Assembly (NCBI RefSeq): GCF_022436485.1
Contig: NZ_JAKUDO010000001.1
Span: 124,001-188,000 of the forward strand
DNA: 64,000 nt
Direction: 5' to 3'
From: Agrococcus sp. ARC_14
GTDB lineage: Bacteria; Actinomycetota; Actinomycetes; Actinomycetales; Microbacteriaceae
Position numbers and translations under genes: made by a program. A model generated the notes under the pieces. It was not told the DNA's origin and did not search any database. It worked only from the letters and a program-made list of their open reading frames with translations. This document shows, piece after piece, positions 32,998-42,126 of this stretch. Each line of letters opens with the position of its first letter. Positions within the stretch are counted from its first letter, which is position 1.

Positions 32998-33833
32998 CGA
33001 TGCTCCTTCTGGATGAGGCGACGGGAGGCCCTTCCCGCCCGCGCCGGGACCGGCTCGGTGCCGGTCGTCTGGGTGCCGAGGGGGACGCGCGCGACGCTGA
33101 CGCCGGCCGCTTCCCACTGCTCGACGAAGTCGTCGGATGCGCGCTCATCGGTGATGAGGCTCGTCACCTGCCCGGCGCTCGCGAACGAGTGCAGCGCGAA
33201 GCCGGTGGTCTTGCTGCTGTCGAACAGCGCGTGGACCTCGTCGCTGGCGTCGACCAGGCCCTGCTTCGAGATGGCCTCGTCGGTGGCGAGCTCGAGCAGG
33301 CCGCGCTCCGGCGAGAGGCCCACGACGCCGACGAAGGCCTTGTCGATGCGACCCCGACCGACGAGCGCGTCCGTGATCGGGCCGACGAGGCCCGAGCTCT
33401 CGCGGCGCAGGGTGCCGCCGGGGATGATGACGCGGGCGTCGGAGCGCTCCATGAGCACGACGGCGGTGCGCAGCGACTGCGTCACCACGACGAGCCCCGT
33501 GCGGTGCACGAGCTCGAGCGCGAGGAAGTGCGCGGTGCTCGAGGTGTCGAGCGCGATGACGTCGCCGTCGTCGACGAGCGACGCGGCGTGCTCGGCGACG
33601 AGTCGCTTGGCCTCGGCCTCGCGACGCATGCGGTCGGCGAAGGCGCCCTCGTCGCCGCGCACGGGCGGCAGCGCGCCGCCACGGGTCCTGCGGAGCAGGT
33701 CGCGCTCGGCGAGCGCGTCGAGATCCTTGCGGATCGTGACCTCCGAGACACCGAGATCCCTGGCCAGGTCGGCGACCTGGACGGCGCCGTGCTGATCCAG
33801 CGCATCGAGGATGCGCGAATCGCGAGTGACCAC
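32994..33833 (-). CDS. DeoR-family sugar operon regulator
   Basis: 279 aa. N-terminal DeoR helix-turn-helix (RILDALDQHGAVQVADLARDLGVSEVTIRKDLDALAERDLLRRTRGGALP) and the sugar-phosphate-sensing domain (VIALDTSSTAHFLALEL, VIIPGGTLRRESSGLVG, KAFVGVVGLS). GTG 33833 with AAGGAG six nt upstream is the likely start. A longer frame to 33872 would begin upstream of the predicted transcription start. First gene of the ABC/araB operon and divergent from rhaI, so it probably controls both; ligand likely a ketose phosphate. Confidence 0.88.
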   Translation of the reverse strand: MVTRDSRILDALDQHGAVQVADLARDLGVSEVTIRKDLDALAERDLLRRTRGGALPPVRGDEGAFADRMRREAEAKRLVAEHAASLVDDGDVIALDTSSTAHFLALELVHRTGLVVVTQSLRTAVVLMERSDARVIIPGGTLRRESSGLVGPITDALVGRGRIDKAFVGVVGLSPERGLLELATDEAISKQGLVDASDEVHALFDSSKTTGFALHSFASAGQVTSLITDERASDDFVEQWEAAGVSVARVPLGTQTTGTEPVPARAGRASRRLIQKEHR

Positions 33834-33861
33834 GTGGACTCCTTCGTCGGTGTTGCTGGCG

Positions 33862-33939
33862 ACAGTACGCATCCGAAACCCCTAACGCAAGCCTTCGATA
33901 CCGAAACGCAACATTTGCGCTTGCGTTCGAAACCATCGA
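33862..33939. promoter_or_regulatory. Divergent promoters and repeated DeoR-type sites
   Basis: Leftward: TTGCGT (33890-33885) and TACTGT (33867-33862), 17-bp spacer. Rightward: TTGCGT (33911-33916) and CATGCT (33934-33939), 17-bp spacer. Both -35 boxes lie inside copies of an AACGCAAGC motif (33884-33892, and inverted as GCTTGCGTT at 33909-33917). CCGAAAC recurs at 33873 and 33901. One regulator binding these repeats would repress both operons. Confidence 0.65.
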
Positions 33940-34017
33940 CCGGCATGCTGGCAGGCACGAGCTCCCCGTCGATCGATGCGCGGGGACCGCCAGATGTCGA
34001 TGACGACAGGAGCGACC

Positions 34018-35178
34018 ATGGCCATCGCGCCCTCGCAGGAGCAGCTCGCGAAGCTGCAGATCGAAGTGCCCAGCTGGGCATACGGGAACTCCGGCACCCG
34101 ATTCCGCGTGTTCGGCACGCCCGGCACCCCGCGCGACCCGTTCGAGAAGATCGCCGACGCCGCGCAGGTGCACGCCGCCACCGGGCTCGCGCCCCGCGTC
34201 GCCATCCACATCCCCTGGGATCGGGTCGACGACTACGGCGCGCTCCGCCGCCACGCGGAGGATCTGGGCGTCGAGGTCGGCACCGTGAACTCGAACACCT
34301 TCCAGGAGGAGGACTACAAGTTCGGCTCGCTCTGCCACCCCGATGCGCGCGTGCGGCGCAAGGCGGTCGACCATCACCTCGAATGCCTCGACATCATGCG
34401 GGCGACCGGGGTGCGCGATCTGAAGATCTGGCTCGCCGACGGCACGAACTATCCCGGCCAGGATTCCATCCGCGAGCGCCAGGACCGCCTGGCAGCGGGC
34501 CTCGCCGCGATCTACGCCGAGCTCGACGCCGACCAGCGGCTGCTGCTCGAGTACAAGTTCTTCGAGCCGGCGTTCTACCACACGGATGTGCCCGACTGGG
34601 GGACGAGCTTCGCCCACACGATCGCGCTCGGCGAGCAGGCGAAGGTGGTGCTCGACACCGGCCACCACGCGCCCGGCACCAACATCGAGTTCATCGTCGC
34701 GCAGCTGCTGCGGCTCGGGAAGCTCGGCGCCTTCGACCTCAACTCGCGCTTCTACGCCGACGACGACCTGATCGTCGGGCTCGCCGACCCGTTCCAGCTC
34801 TTCCGCATCGTCATGGAGCTGGTCTCGGGTGGCGGCTACGGCGATCCCGACGTGCAGCTCGTGCTCGACCAGTGCCACAACATCGAGGCCAAGATCCCCG
34901 GACAGATCCGCAGCGTGCTCAACGTGCAGGAGGCGGTCGCGAGGGTGCTCTCGCTCGACACCGAGGCGCTCGCCGCCGCTCGCGCCGACACCGACGTGCT
35001 GCTGGCCAACGAGATCGTGATGGATGCGTTCCAGACCGACGTGCGCCCGCTGCTCGCCGAGTTCCGGGCGTCGCAGGGCCTCCCGGAAGACCCGATGCGA
35101 CACTTCCTGGCATCCGGCTACCAGGAGCGGATCGCCGACGAGCGCGTCGGCGGCGCCCAGGCCAGCTGGGGAGCGTGA
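34018..35178 (+). CDS. rhaI: L-rhamnose isomerase (RhaI type)
   Basis: 386 aa. Matches the RhaI branch (Pseudomonas stutzeri/actinobacterial type) and not E. coli RhaA: LQIEVPSWAYGNSGTRFRVFGTPGTPRDPFEKIADAAQVH, VAIHIPWD, GVRDLKIWLADGTNYPGQD, LLLEYKFFEPAFYHTDVPDWG, VVLDTGHHAPGTNIEFIVAQLL. Metal ligands (Glu of EYKFFE, Asp of DTGHHAPG, Asp/His of LDQCHN) are present. Converts L-rhamnose to L-rhamnulose; RhaI enzymes also isomerise L-lyxose and other aldoses. ATG 34018 has AGGAG six nt upstream. First gene of the rightward rha operon. Confidence 0.92.
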   Translation: MAIAPSQEQLAKLQIEVPSWAYGNSGTRFRVFGTPGTPRDPFEKIADAAQVHAATGLAPRVAIHIPWDRVDDYGALRRHAEDLGVEVGTVNSNTFQEEDYKFGSLCHPDARVRRKAVDHHLECLDIMRATGVRDLKIWLADGTNYPGQDSIRERQDRLAAGLAAIYAELDADQRLLLEYKFFEPAFYHTDVPDWGTSFAHTIALGEQAKVVLDTGHHAPGTNIEFIVAQLLRLGKLGAFDLNSRFYADDDLIVGLADPFQLFRIVMELVSGGGYGDPDVQLVLDQCHNIEAKIPGQIRSVLNVQEAVARVLSLDTEALAAARADTDVLLANEIVMDAFQTDVRPLLAEFRASQGLPEDPMRHFLASGYQERIADERVGGAQASWGA

Positions 35179-35201
35179 GCGGGATGCACAGGGAGACGGG
35201 C

Positions 35202-37235
35202 ATGACGAAGGCAGTCGAGCAGCTCATCGAGCGCAGCAACCGGCTCGGATCCGACCCGCGCAACACCAACTATGCGGGCGGCAACACCTCGGCGAAGGGG
35301 CGTGCGAAGGATCCCGCCTCCGGCGAGCTCGTGGAGCTCATCTGGGTGAAGGGCTCCGGCGGCGACCTCGGCACGCTCACCGCATCGGGCCTCGCGGCGC
35401 TGCGCCTCGACCGCGTGCGCGGCCTCGAGGCGGTCTACGCAGGCGTCGAGCGCGAGGACGAGATGGTGGCCGCGTTCGACTACTGCCTGCACGGCGCGGG
35501 AGGCGCTGCACCCTCGATCGACACGGCGATGCACGCGCTGGTCGAGAAGCCGCACGTCGACCACCTGCACCCCGACGCGGGCATCGCCATCGCGACCGCC
35601 GCCGACGGACCCGAGCTCACCGAGCGCATCTTCGGCGACAAGGTCGTGTGGGTGCCGTGGCGCCGACCGGGCTTCCAGCTCGGGCTCGACATCCGCGAGA
35701 TCCAGCGTGCGAATCCGGATGCCCTCGGCTGCATCCTGGGCGGGCACGGCATCACCGCGTGGGGCGACACGAGCGCGGAGGCCGAGCGCAGCTCGAAGTG
35801 GATCATCCGCACCGCATCCGCCTTCCTCAAGGAGCACGGCAAGGCCGAGCCCTTCGGGAGGGCGCTCAAGGGCTATGGCGCCCTGACGCCCGCCAAGCGG
35901 CGGGCCAAGGCTGCGGCCATCGCCGCCCACGTGCGCGCGATCGCCTCGGCCGACCGACCGATGGTCGGTCACTTCAGCGACGCGAAGGTCGTCACCGACT
36001 TCCTGGAGCGCGCCGGCCACCGCAGGCTCACCGCGCTCGGCACCTCCTGCCCCGATCACTTCCTGCGCACGAAGGTCAAGCCGCTCGTGCTCGACCTGCC
36101 GGCCGATGCGCCGGTCGAGAAGGTCGTCAAGCGACTCGGCGAGCTGCACGAGCAGTACCGGGCCGACTACGCCGCGTACTACGACGCCCACGCGACCAAG
36201 GAGTCCCCCGCGATGCGCGGTGCCGACCCGGCGATCGTGCTGGTGCCGGGCGTCGGCATGTTCTCCTTCGGCAAGGACAAGCAGACGGCCAGGGTGGCCG
36301 GCGAGTTCTACATCAACGCGATCAACGTCATGCGCGGCGCCGAGTCGATCTCGACGTACACGCCGATCTCGGATGCCGAGAAGTTCCGCATCGAGTACTG
36401 GGCGCTCGAGGAGGCCAAGCTGCAGCGGCAGCCGAAGCCGCGCTCGCATGCCGGCCGCGTCGCGCTCGTGACGGGTGCCGCATCCGGCATCGGCAAGGCC
36501 ATCGCCACCCGGCTCGCCGCCGACGGCGCGTGCGTCGTGATCGCCGACCTCTCGCTCGAGAAGGCGCAGGCTGCCGCCGCGGAGCTCGGCTCGACCGACG
36601 TGGCGATCGGCGTGCAGTGCGACGTGACGCAGGCGGCGCAGGTGCAGGCGGCGGTCGACGCGACGCTGCTGGCCTTCGGCGGCCTCGACCTGGTCGTGAA
36701 CAACGCGGGGCTGTCGCTCTCGCGCTCGCTGCTCGAGACGAGCGAGGCCGACTGGGATCTGCAGCACGACGTGATGGCGAAGGGGTCGTTCCTCGTCTCG
36801 CGCGCGGCAGCGCGAGCGCTCATCGACCAGGGGCTGGGCGGCGACATCGTCTACATCTCGTCCAAGAACGCGGTGTTCGCCGGGCCCAACAACATCGCCT
36901 ACTCGGCGACGAAGGCCGATCAGGCGCACCAGGTGCGGCTGCTGGCGGCCGAGCTCGGCCAGCACGGCGTGCGCGTGAACGGCATCAACCCCGACGGCGT
37001 CGTGCGCGGCTCCGGCATCTTCGCCGGCGGCTGGGGCGCATCGCGCGCAAAGGTCTACGGGGTGAGCGAGGCAGAGCTCGGCAAGTACTACGCCGGCCGC
37101 ACGCTGCTGGGGCTCGAGGTGCTGCCCGAGCACGTGGCCAACGCGGTCGCCGCGCTCACGGGGCCGGAGCTCAGCCACACGACCGGCCTGCACGTGCCCG
37201 TCGACTCGGGCGTCGCGGCGGCATTCCTGCGATGA
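35202..37235 (+). CDS. Bifunctional rhamnulose-1-phosphate aldolase / alcohol dehydrogenase
   Basis: 677 aa, full length for the RhaD/RhaEW-type fusion. N-terminal class II aldolase domain (about 1-420): YAGGNTSAKGRA, VKGSGGDLGTL, zinc-site HVDHLHPDAG, GCILGGHGIT. C-terminal SDR domain (about 430-677): ALVTGAASGIGKAIA, LDLVVNNAGLS, catalytic YSATK. The aldolase splits L-rhamnulose-1-P to DHAP and L-lactaldehyde; the dehydrogenase half then converts lactaldehyde to lactate or propanediol. ATG 35202 is preceded by AGGGAG; ATG 35184 is an alternative. Ends overlapping rhaB. Confidence 0.92.
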   Translation: MTKAVEQLIERSNRLGSDPRNTNYAGGNTSAKGRAKDPASGELVELIWVKGSGGDLGTLTASGLAALRLDRVRGLEAVYAGVEREDEMVAAFDYCLHGAGGAAPSIDTAMHALVEKPHVDHLHPDAGIAIATAADGPELTERIFGDKVVWVPWRRPGFQLGLDIREIQRANPDALGCILGGHGITAWGDTSAEAERSSKWIIRTASAFLKEHGKAEPFGRALKGYGALTPAKRRAKAAAIAAHVRAIASADRPMVGHFSDAKVVTDFLERAGHRRLTALGTSCPDHFLRTKVKPLVLDLPADAPVEKVVKRLGELHEQYRADYAAYYDAHATKESPAMRGADPAIVLVPGVGMFSFGKDKQTARVAGEFYINAINVMRGAESISTYTPISDAEKFRIEYWALEEAKLQRQPKPRSHAGRVALVTGAASGIGKAIATRLAADGACVVIADLSLEKAQAAAAELGSTDVAIGVQCDVTQAAQVQAAVDATLLAFGGLDLVVNNAGLSLSRSLLETSEADWDLQHDVMAKGSFLVSRAAARALIDQGLGGDIVYISSKNAVFAGPNNIAYSATKADQAHQVRLLAAELGQHGVRVNGINPDGVVRGSGIFAGGWGASRAKVYGVSEAELGKYYAGRTLLGLEVLPEHVANAVAALTGPELSHTTGLHVPVDSGVAAAFLR

Positions 37236-38662
37236 CTGCCACCGTCGCCGCGATCGACCTCGGCGCGACCAGCGGGCGCGTCGTGCGCGCCGAGGTCGGC
37301 CACACGTCGCTGCGGCTCGAGGAGATCGCGCGCTTCGAGAACCGGCCGGTGCGCGTGGGCGACGGGCTGCACTGGTCGGTGCTCGGGCTCTATGACCAGG
37401 CGATGCGGGGCGTCGCCGTCGCGTCGCGGGGTCCGTCGGGCGGGGCCGCGCTCGCCTCCGTCGCCGTCGACTCGTGGGCGGAGGACTACGGCCTGCTTCG
37501 GCGCGGCAGCCTGCTCGGCATCCCCTACTCCTACCGCGACAGCCGCACCGCGCGCGGTCTCGAGCTGGTCGACGCTGTGATCTCGCAGCCCGAGCTCTAC
37601 GCGCGCTGCGGGCTGCAGCGCATGCCGTTCACCACCATCAACCAGCTCGCCGTCGATCGCGAGCGCGGGCTGCTCGAGGCGGCAGACCGGCTGCTGATGC
37701 TGCCCGATCTGTTCGGCTACTGGATGACCGGCCGCATGGTCGCCGAGGCGACGAACGCCTCGACCACCGGGTTCATGCGGCTGGACGGCAGCTGGGACAC
37801 CGAGCTGATGGCGATGTTCGGCATCCCTGAGACGCTGATGGCCGAGGTCGTCGAGCCCGGCACGCGGATCGGCGCGATCGACGAGCCGACCCGCAGCCAC
37901 TTCGGCATCGAGGGCGCGCCCGAGGTGCTCGCCGTCGGATCGCACGACACCGCATCCGCCGTCGTCGGCGTGCCGATGGAGCCCGACGCCGCCTACATCT
38001 CCAGCGGCACGTGGTCGCTCGTCGGCATCGAGACGGCCGCGCCGATCGCGACGACGGAGGCGCTCGAGGCGCAGTTCACGAACGAGGGCGGCGTGGACGG
38101 CCGCAACCGCTTCCTGAAGAACGTCATGGGCCTGTGGATCCTGTCGGAGACGCAGCGCAGCTGGGAGGCGGGCGGCGAGCGCCTCGGCCTGCCGGAGCTG
38201 CTCGAGGCAGCGGCCCGCGTCGACTGGCCGGTGCCGGTCTTCGACCCGGTCGACGACGTCTTCTACCCGCCGGGCGACATGCCGGCGCGCATCGCCACCT
38301 GGCTGGGCGAGCGCGGGCTGCGCGCGCCGCAGGGGCACGCTGAGGTGGTGCGCTGCATCCTCGAGTCGCTCGCCGAGGGCTACGCGGTGACGCTGCGCGA
38401 CGCCGAGCGCATCAGCGGCCAGCGCATCGAGCGCGTGCACATCGTCGGCGGCGGCTCGCGCAACGCGCTGCTGTGCCAGCTGACGGCCGACCGCACGGGG
38501 CTGCCGGTGGTGGCTGGCCCGGTGGAGGCGACCGCGATCGGCAACGTGCTCGTGCAGGCGCGCACGCTCGGTGCGGCGCCGGAGACGCTCGAGGAGCTGC
38601 GGGCGCTCGTGCGCGCGACGCACGAGCTGGTGGAGTATCGGCCGCGCCCATCAGCCCGATAG
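37232..38662 (+). CDS. rhaB: Rhamnulokinase
   Basis: 476 aa FGGY kinase of the RhaB branch: AAIDLGATSGRVVRAEV, VDSWAEDYGLL, YSYRDSRT, CGLQRMPFTTINQL, LMLPDLFGYWMTG, SSGTWSLVGIE, NEGGVDGRNRFLKNVMGLWIL, HIVGGGSRNALLCQLTADRTGLPVVAGPVEATAIGN. Phosphorylates L-rhamnulose at C1. Overlaps the aldolase fusion by 4 bp. Completes isomerase-kinase-aldolase in one operon; a mutarotase gene (rhaM/U) is not seen. Confidence 0.93.
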   Translation: MTATVAAIDLGATSGRVVRAEVGHTSLRLEEIARFENRPVRVGDGLHWSVLGLYDQAMRGVAVASRGPSGGAALASVAVDSWAEDYGLLRRGSLLGIPYSYRDSRTARGLELVDAVISQPELYARCGLQRMPFTTINQLAVDRERGLLEAADRLLMLPDLFGYWMTGRMVAEATNASTTGFMRLDGSWDTELMAMFGIPETLMAEVVEPGTRIGAIDEPTRSHFGIEGAPEVLAVGSHDTASAVVGVPMEPDAAYISSGTWSLVGIETAAPIATTEALEAQFTNEGGVDGRNRFLKNVMGLWILSETQRSWEAGGERLGLPELLEAAARVDWPVPVFDPVDDVFYPPGDMPARIATWLGERGLRAPQGHAEVVRCILESLAEGYAVTLRDAERISGQRIERVHIVGGGSRNALLCQLTADRTGLPVVAGPVEATAIGNVLVQARTLGAAPETLEELRALVRATHELVEYRPRPSAR

Positions 38663-38691
38663 CGGTGCGCTCGCTCGGCACCCAGCGCGCG

Positions 38692-38755
38692 ACTGGGGCA
38701 GCTGCGCACGACCGGGGCCGGCGCGCAAGCCCCAGTCGCGCGCAGGTGCCCCAGT
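38692..38755. repeat. 64-bp extragenic palindromic element, copy B
   Basis: Outer arms ACTGGGGC / GCCCCAGT; inner GCACGACCGGGG pairs imperfectly with CCCCAGTCGCGC. Same length and layout as copies A (23957) and C (59698). Lies 29 bp after rhaB. Confidence 0.8.
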
Positions 38756-38806
38756 CGCTGCCGGTCACGAGAAGATGGATGCGCGAGCACGACCGAGGGA
38801 GCGCGC

Positions 38807-39583
38807 ATGAGTCAGGCACGGGGTCCGGTGAAGTCGGCCGAGCGCGCGCTCGCCGTGATCGACCTCGTCGGCGAGCGCGGCGCCGCGACCTTCGCCGAGA
38901 TCTCCGAGTCGCTCGCGATGCCGCGCTCGAGCGCCCACGGACTCCTCGCCACGCTCGTCGCCGCCGGCTGGCTCGAGCTCTCCGACCGCCGCTACCGGCT
39001 GGGCCTGCACGTGTGGCAGCTGGGGCAGCGGTACGACGGGCACCGGCTGCTGCTCGAGACCGCGAAGCCGCACATGGATCGGCTCGTGCAGGCGACGGGC
39101 GAGACGGTGCAGCTCGCGCGCCTCGACGGCATCGAGAACGTGTACATCGGCATCAGCCTCTCCCCCAACCCGATGCGCATGGCCTCGACGGTCGGCATGC
39201 GGCTGCACGCGCACGCGACCGGGATCGGCAAGGCGCTGCTGAGCGTGCTCGAAGAGGGGGAGGCGCGCACGCGCCTGGACTCGGTCGTGCTGCCGCAGCT
39301 CACGCCCCGCACCGTGACGGATGTGCCGCAGATCATGCGCATCGTCTCGCGCGCCAAGCAGCTCGGCTTCGCGACCGACGACGAGGAGTTCGTCGCCGGC
39401 TGCCGCTGCGTCGCGGTGCCGCTCACGACCGTCGCCGAGACGGGGATCGCTGCGGCGATGAGCATCACGATGCCCAAGAGCCGCACCGCCGAGGGCTGGC
39501 AGCACGCGCTCTACGGGCCGCTGCGCGACGCCGCCCAGGCCATCCGGGGCGAGATGGGGCTGCGCGGCGCGCTCTCCCCGTGA
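38807..39583 (+). CDS. IclR-family regulator
   Basis: 258 aa. N-terminal winged helix (KSAERALAVIDLVGERGAATFAEISESLAMPRSSAHGLLATLVAAGWLEL) and the IclR effector domain (GETVQLARLDGIENVYIG, HAHATGIGKALLS, GCRCVAVPL). ATG with GAGGGAG upstream. It precedes the rhamnonate operon, whose promoter carries two TTCAC-N4-GTGAA sites; by position it is the probable repressor, with rhamnonate or a later intermediate as effector. Confidence 0.88.
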   Translation: MSQARGPVKSAERALAVIDLVGERGAATFAEISESLAMPRSSAHGLLATLVAAGWLELSDRRYRLGLHVWQLGQRYDGHRLLLETAKPHMDRLVQATGETVQLARLDGIENVYIGISLSPNPMRMASTVGMRLHAHATGIGKALLSVLEEGEARTRLDSVVLPQLTPRTVTDVPQIMRIVSRAKQLGFATDDEEFVAGCRCVAVPLTTVAETGIAAAMSITMPKSRTAEGWQHALYGPLRDAAQAIRGEMGLRGALSP

Positions 39584-39611
39584 TCGCGCGTGGTCCCGCG
39601 CCCCGCACGGG

Positions 39612-39682
39612 TTGCGCCGCCGGGAGGTCCGTGGCATCATCTGGCGGCTTCACACACGTGAACCCCGATTCACATACGTGAA
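39612..39682 (+). promoter_or_regulatory. Promoter and tandem operators of the rhamnonate operon
   Basis: TTGCGC (39612-39617) and CATCAT (39635-39640) with a 17-bp spacer. Downstream, TTCACACACGTGAA (39649-39662) and TTCACATACGTGAA (39669-39682) are two 14-bp inverted repeats TTCAC-N4-GTGAA exactly 20 bp apart, so on the same face of the helix. Located at and after the start site, they suit repression by an IclR dimer pair. Confidence 0.78.
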
Positions 39683-39697
39683 CGACTCTGGTGATCG

Positions 39698-41050
39698 ATG
39701 GAGATTCCCTTGACCGACACTCGCTCCGCAGCCCTGGCACCGGTGATCCGCAAGGTCACCGCGCGACTCATCCCGATCCTGCTGCTCATGTACATCCTGG
39801 CGTTCCTCGACCGCTCGAACCTCGGGTTCGCGAAGGATGCCTTCCAGGCCGACACCGGCATCTCCAACGCCGCCTATGCGCTCGGCGCCGGCATCTTCTT
39901 CCTCGGCTACGCCGTCTTCGAGGTGCCGAGCAACATGCTCATGCAGCGCGTGGGTGCCAAGGTCTGGCTCGCCCGCATCATGATCAGCTGGGGCATCGTC
40001 TCGGCCCTCATGATGTTCGCCGTCAACGAGCCGATGTTCTACCTGCTGCGCGTGCTGCTGGGCATCGCCGAGGCCGGCTTCTTCCCCGGTGTCATCTGGT
40101 ACCTGACGAAGTGGATCCCGGTCGAGCACCGCGCCCGCGTCAACGGCCTGTTCTACTTCGGCGCCCCGCTCGCCTTCATCTTCGGCGGCCCGCTCTCCGG
40201 CCTGCTGCTCGACCTCGACGGCCTCGGCGGCATGCACGGCTGGCAGATCATGTTCCTCGTCACCGGTGTGCTCACCGTGATCGTCGGATTGGTGTGCATC
40301 GGCTACCTCGACAACGGCCCGCGCGACGCGAAGTGGCTCACGCAACAGCAGAAGGACCTGCTGATCGCCGCGCTCGAGCGCGAGGACGCCTCGAAGGCCG
40401 ACCACTCGCCCCGAGGTGCCCTGCGAGCGCTGGCGAACCCCGCCGTGCTCTACTTCGCGGTCGCCTACCTGACGATCCAGATGGCCGTCTACGGCATCAC
40501 CTTCTATCTGCCGTCGACCATCGGCACGGTCGTCGGCGAAGACGTCGGACTCATGGTGGGCCTGCTCACCGCTGCCGTCTGGAGCTTCGCGATCGTCGGC
40601 GTGATCATCGCGACTCGCATCGCCGATCGCACAGGGCAGCGGCGGGTCGTGGCAGCGGTCACGCTGGGACTGTCGGCCATCGGCATCCTGCTCTCCGTCC
40701 TCGTCGAGCAGCCGGTGCTCGTGCTCCTCGCACTCGCCCTCGGCGCGGCCGGCTTCATCGCGGTGCAGCCGGTGTTCTGGACGCTCCCGACCTCCTTCCT
40801 CGTGGGCGGCGCCGCAGCATCCGGCATCGCGCTCATCAACTCCATCGGCAGCCTCGGCGGCTTCCTGGCACCGATCGTGAAGAACGCCGCAGACGAGGCC
40901 TTCGGCGCAGCGGGCGGCTCGTACGCGCTCGCCGCGATCGCCGCAGCCGGCGCGATCCTCATCGCGTGCAGCCACCTGGTCTCGCGTGCCGTGCGCACGA
41001 TCGGCGAGCGCACCGAGGCGAGCGCCGTCGTCGCGGAGGAGGCTCGATGA
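39698..41050 (+). CDS. MFS transporter, anion:cation symporter family
   Basis: 450 aa, 12 membrane helices. RLIPILLLMYILAFLDRSNLGFAKDAFQ, the family MFS motif, then GIFFLGYAVFEVPSNMLMQRVGAKVWLARIMISWG and GIAEAGFFPGVIWYLTKWIP, typical of ACS-family transporters for hexuronates, galactonate and L-rhamnonate. First gene of an operon with rhamnonate dehydratase, so L-rhamnonate is the likely cargo. Start: ATG 39698 lacks a clear ribosome site; TTG 39710, seven nt after GGAG, is a good alternative giving LTDTRSAALAP. Confidence 0.88.
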   Translation: MEIPLTDTRSAALAPVIRKVTARLIPILLLMYILAFLDRSNLGFAKDAFQADTGISNAAYALGAGIFFLGYAVFEVPSNMLMQRVGAKVWLARIMISWGIVSALMMFAVNEPMFYLLRVLLGIAEAGFFPGVIWYLTKWIPVEHRARVNGLFYFGAPLAFIFGGPLSGLLLDLDGLGGMHGWQIMFLVTGVLTVIVGLVCIGYLDNGPRDAKWLTQQQKDLLIAALEREDASKADHSPRGALRALANPAVLYFAVAYLTIQMAVYGITFYLPSTIGTVVGEDVGLMVGLLTAAVWSFAIVGVIIATRIADRTGQRRVVAAVTLGLSAIGILLSVLVEQPVLVLLALALGAAGFIAVQPVFWTLPTSFLVGGAAASGIALINSIGSLGGFLAPIVKNAADEAFGAAGGSYALAAIAAAGAILIACSHLVSRAVRTIGERTEASAVVAEEAR

Positions 41051-42126
41051 AGGCGCTGCGACTCGAGGAGCTTGGCCGGCTCGAGGTCGTCGACCTGCCG
41101 GACCCCGAGCCCGGTGCCGGCGAGGTGCGCCTGCGCATCATCGCCACCGGCATCTGCGGCTCCGACATCCACGGCTTCACGGGTGAGAACGGCCGCCGCT
41201 TCCCCGGGCAGGTGATGGGCCACGAGAGCGTCGCCCGCATCGACGCGCTCGGCGCCGGGGTCGAAGGGCTCACGCTCGGCGACATCGCCACCTTCAATCC
41301 CGTCGTCGTGCCGGAGGCAGAGGCGGATGCATTCCGGGGGCGCGAGCAGATGGCCCCCGGCAAGCACGTGATCGGTGTGGCCCGCGAGGTGGTCTCCTCG
41401 TTCGCGCAGCTCATCGTCGTGCCTGCGCGCAACGTGGTGCCGCTGCCGGCGTCGATGCCGGTCGAGCTCGGCGCGCTCATCGAGCCGCTCGCGGTCTCGG
41501 TGCATGCGGTGCGCCGCTCGGGCGTCGGGGCCGGAGACCGCGTGCTCGTCGCCGGCGGCGGCCCGATCGGCCAGTCGGTCGTGCTGGCGCTGCAGATGGC
41601 GGGCGTCGAGCGCATCGCCGTCACCGAGCTGAGCGCCTCGCGCCGCGAGCTCGTCTCCCAGCTGGGCGCGACGGCGCTCGATGCCGCGGGCGACGACGTC
41701 GTCGAGCGCATCCACGCCGCGCTCGGCGGCGAGGCCGATGTCGCGATCGACGCGGTCGGCGTCGAGCCGACGCTGCGCACGAGCCTCCAGGCGACCCGCA
41801 TCGGCGGCACCGTCTGCCTCGTCGGCATGGGTGCGCCGAAGCTGGGCCTCGACGCCTTCCTGGTCTCGACGCAGGAGCGCACGATCGTCGGCAGCTTCAC
41901 CTACTCCGCGCAGGACTTCCGCGACGCGGCGGCGTGGATCGGGCAGGCGCCGGCGCAGGCGGCGGCGCTCATCACCAAGACCGTGCCGCTCGCCGAGGGC
42001 CACGCGGCCTTCGCCGAGCTGGCGGCGCACGCCGACATACCCGGCAAGGTCCTCATCCGCATCGACGAGACTGAGCCCATCCGCACCCCCGACCCGAGCC
42101 GAGACACCGACGAGGAGCAGCGATGA
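41047..42126 (+). CDS. Zinc-dependent alcohol/polyol dehydrogenase
   Basis: 359 aa medium-chain dehydrogenase. GroES-like catalytic half: [14 protein letters not shown] (zinc Cys), VMGHESVA (His-Glu); cofactor half [18 protein letters not shown]. The usual four-cysteine structural zinc lobe is missing, replaced by [25 protein letters not shown]. Overlaps the MFS stop and ends 4 bp into the rhamnonate dehydratase. Possible jobs: oxidising L-rhamnose or another deoxy sugar to the lactone, or oxidising the C4 hydroxyl of 2-keto-3-deoxy-rhamnonate in parallel with the SDR. Sequence alone does not decide. Confidence 0.82.
   Translation: MKALRLEELGRLEVVDLPDPEPGAGEVRLRIIATGICGSDIHGFTGENGRRFPGQVMGHESVARIDALGAGVEGLTLGDIATFNPVVVPEAEADAFRGREQMAPGKHVIGVAREVVSSFAQLIVVPARNVVPLPASMPVELGALIEPLAVSVHAVRRSGVGAGDRVLVAGGGPIGQSVVLALQMAGVERIAVTELSASRRELVSQLGATALDAAGDDVVERIHAALGGEADVAIDAVGVEPTLRTSLQATRIGGTVCLVGMGAPKLGLDAFLVSTQERTIVGSFTYSAQDFRDAAAWIGQAPAQAAALITKTVPLAEGHAAFAELAAHADIPGKVLIRIDETEPIRTPDPSRDTDEEQR

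Noticed and set aside
32985..35184. Long plus-strand open frame that would make a 1416-aa protein ending in the rhamnulose aldolase fusion
   Set aside because: The first 740 codons lie opposite deoR and across rhaI, with Arg/His-rich shadow composition. The real protein starts at ATG 35202 with a ribosome site.
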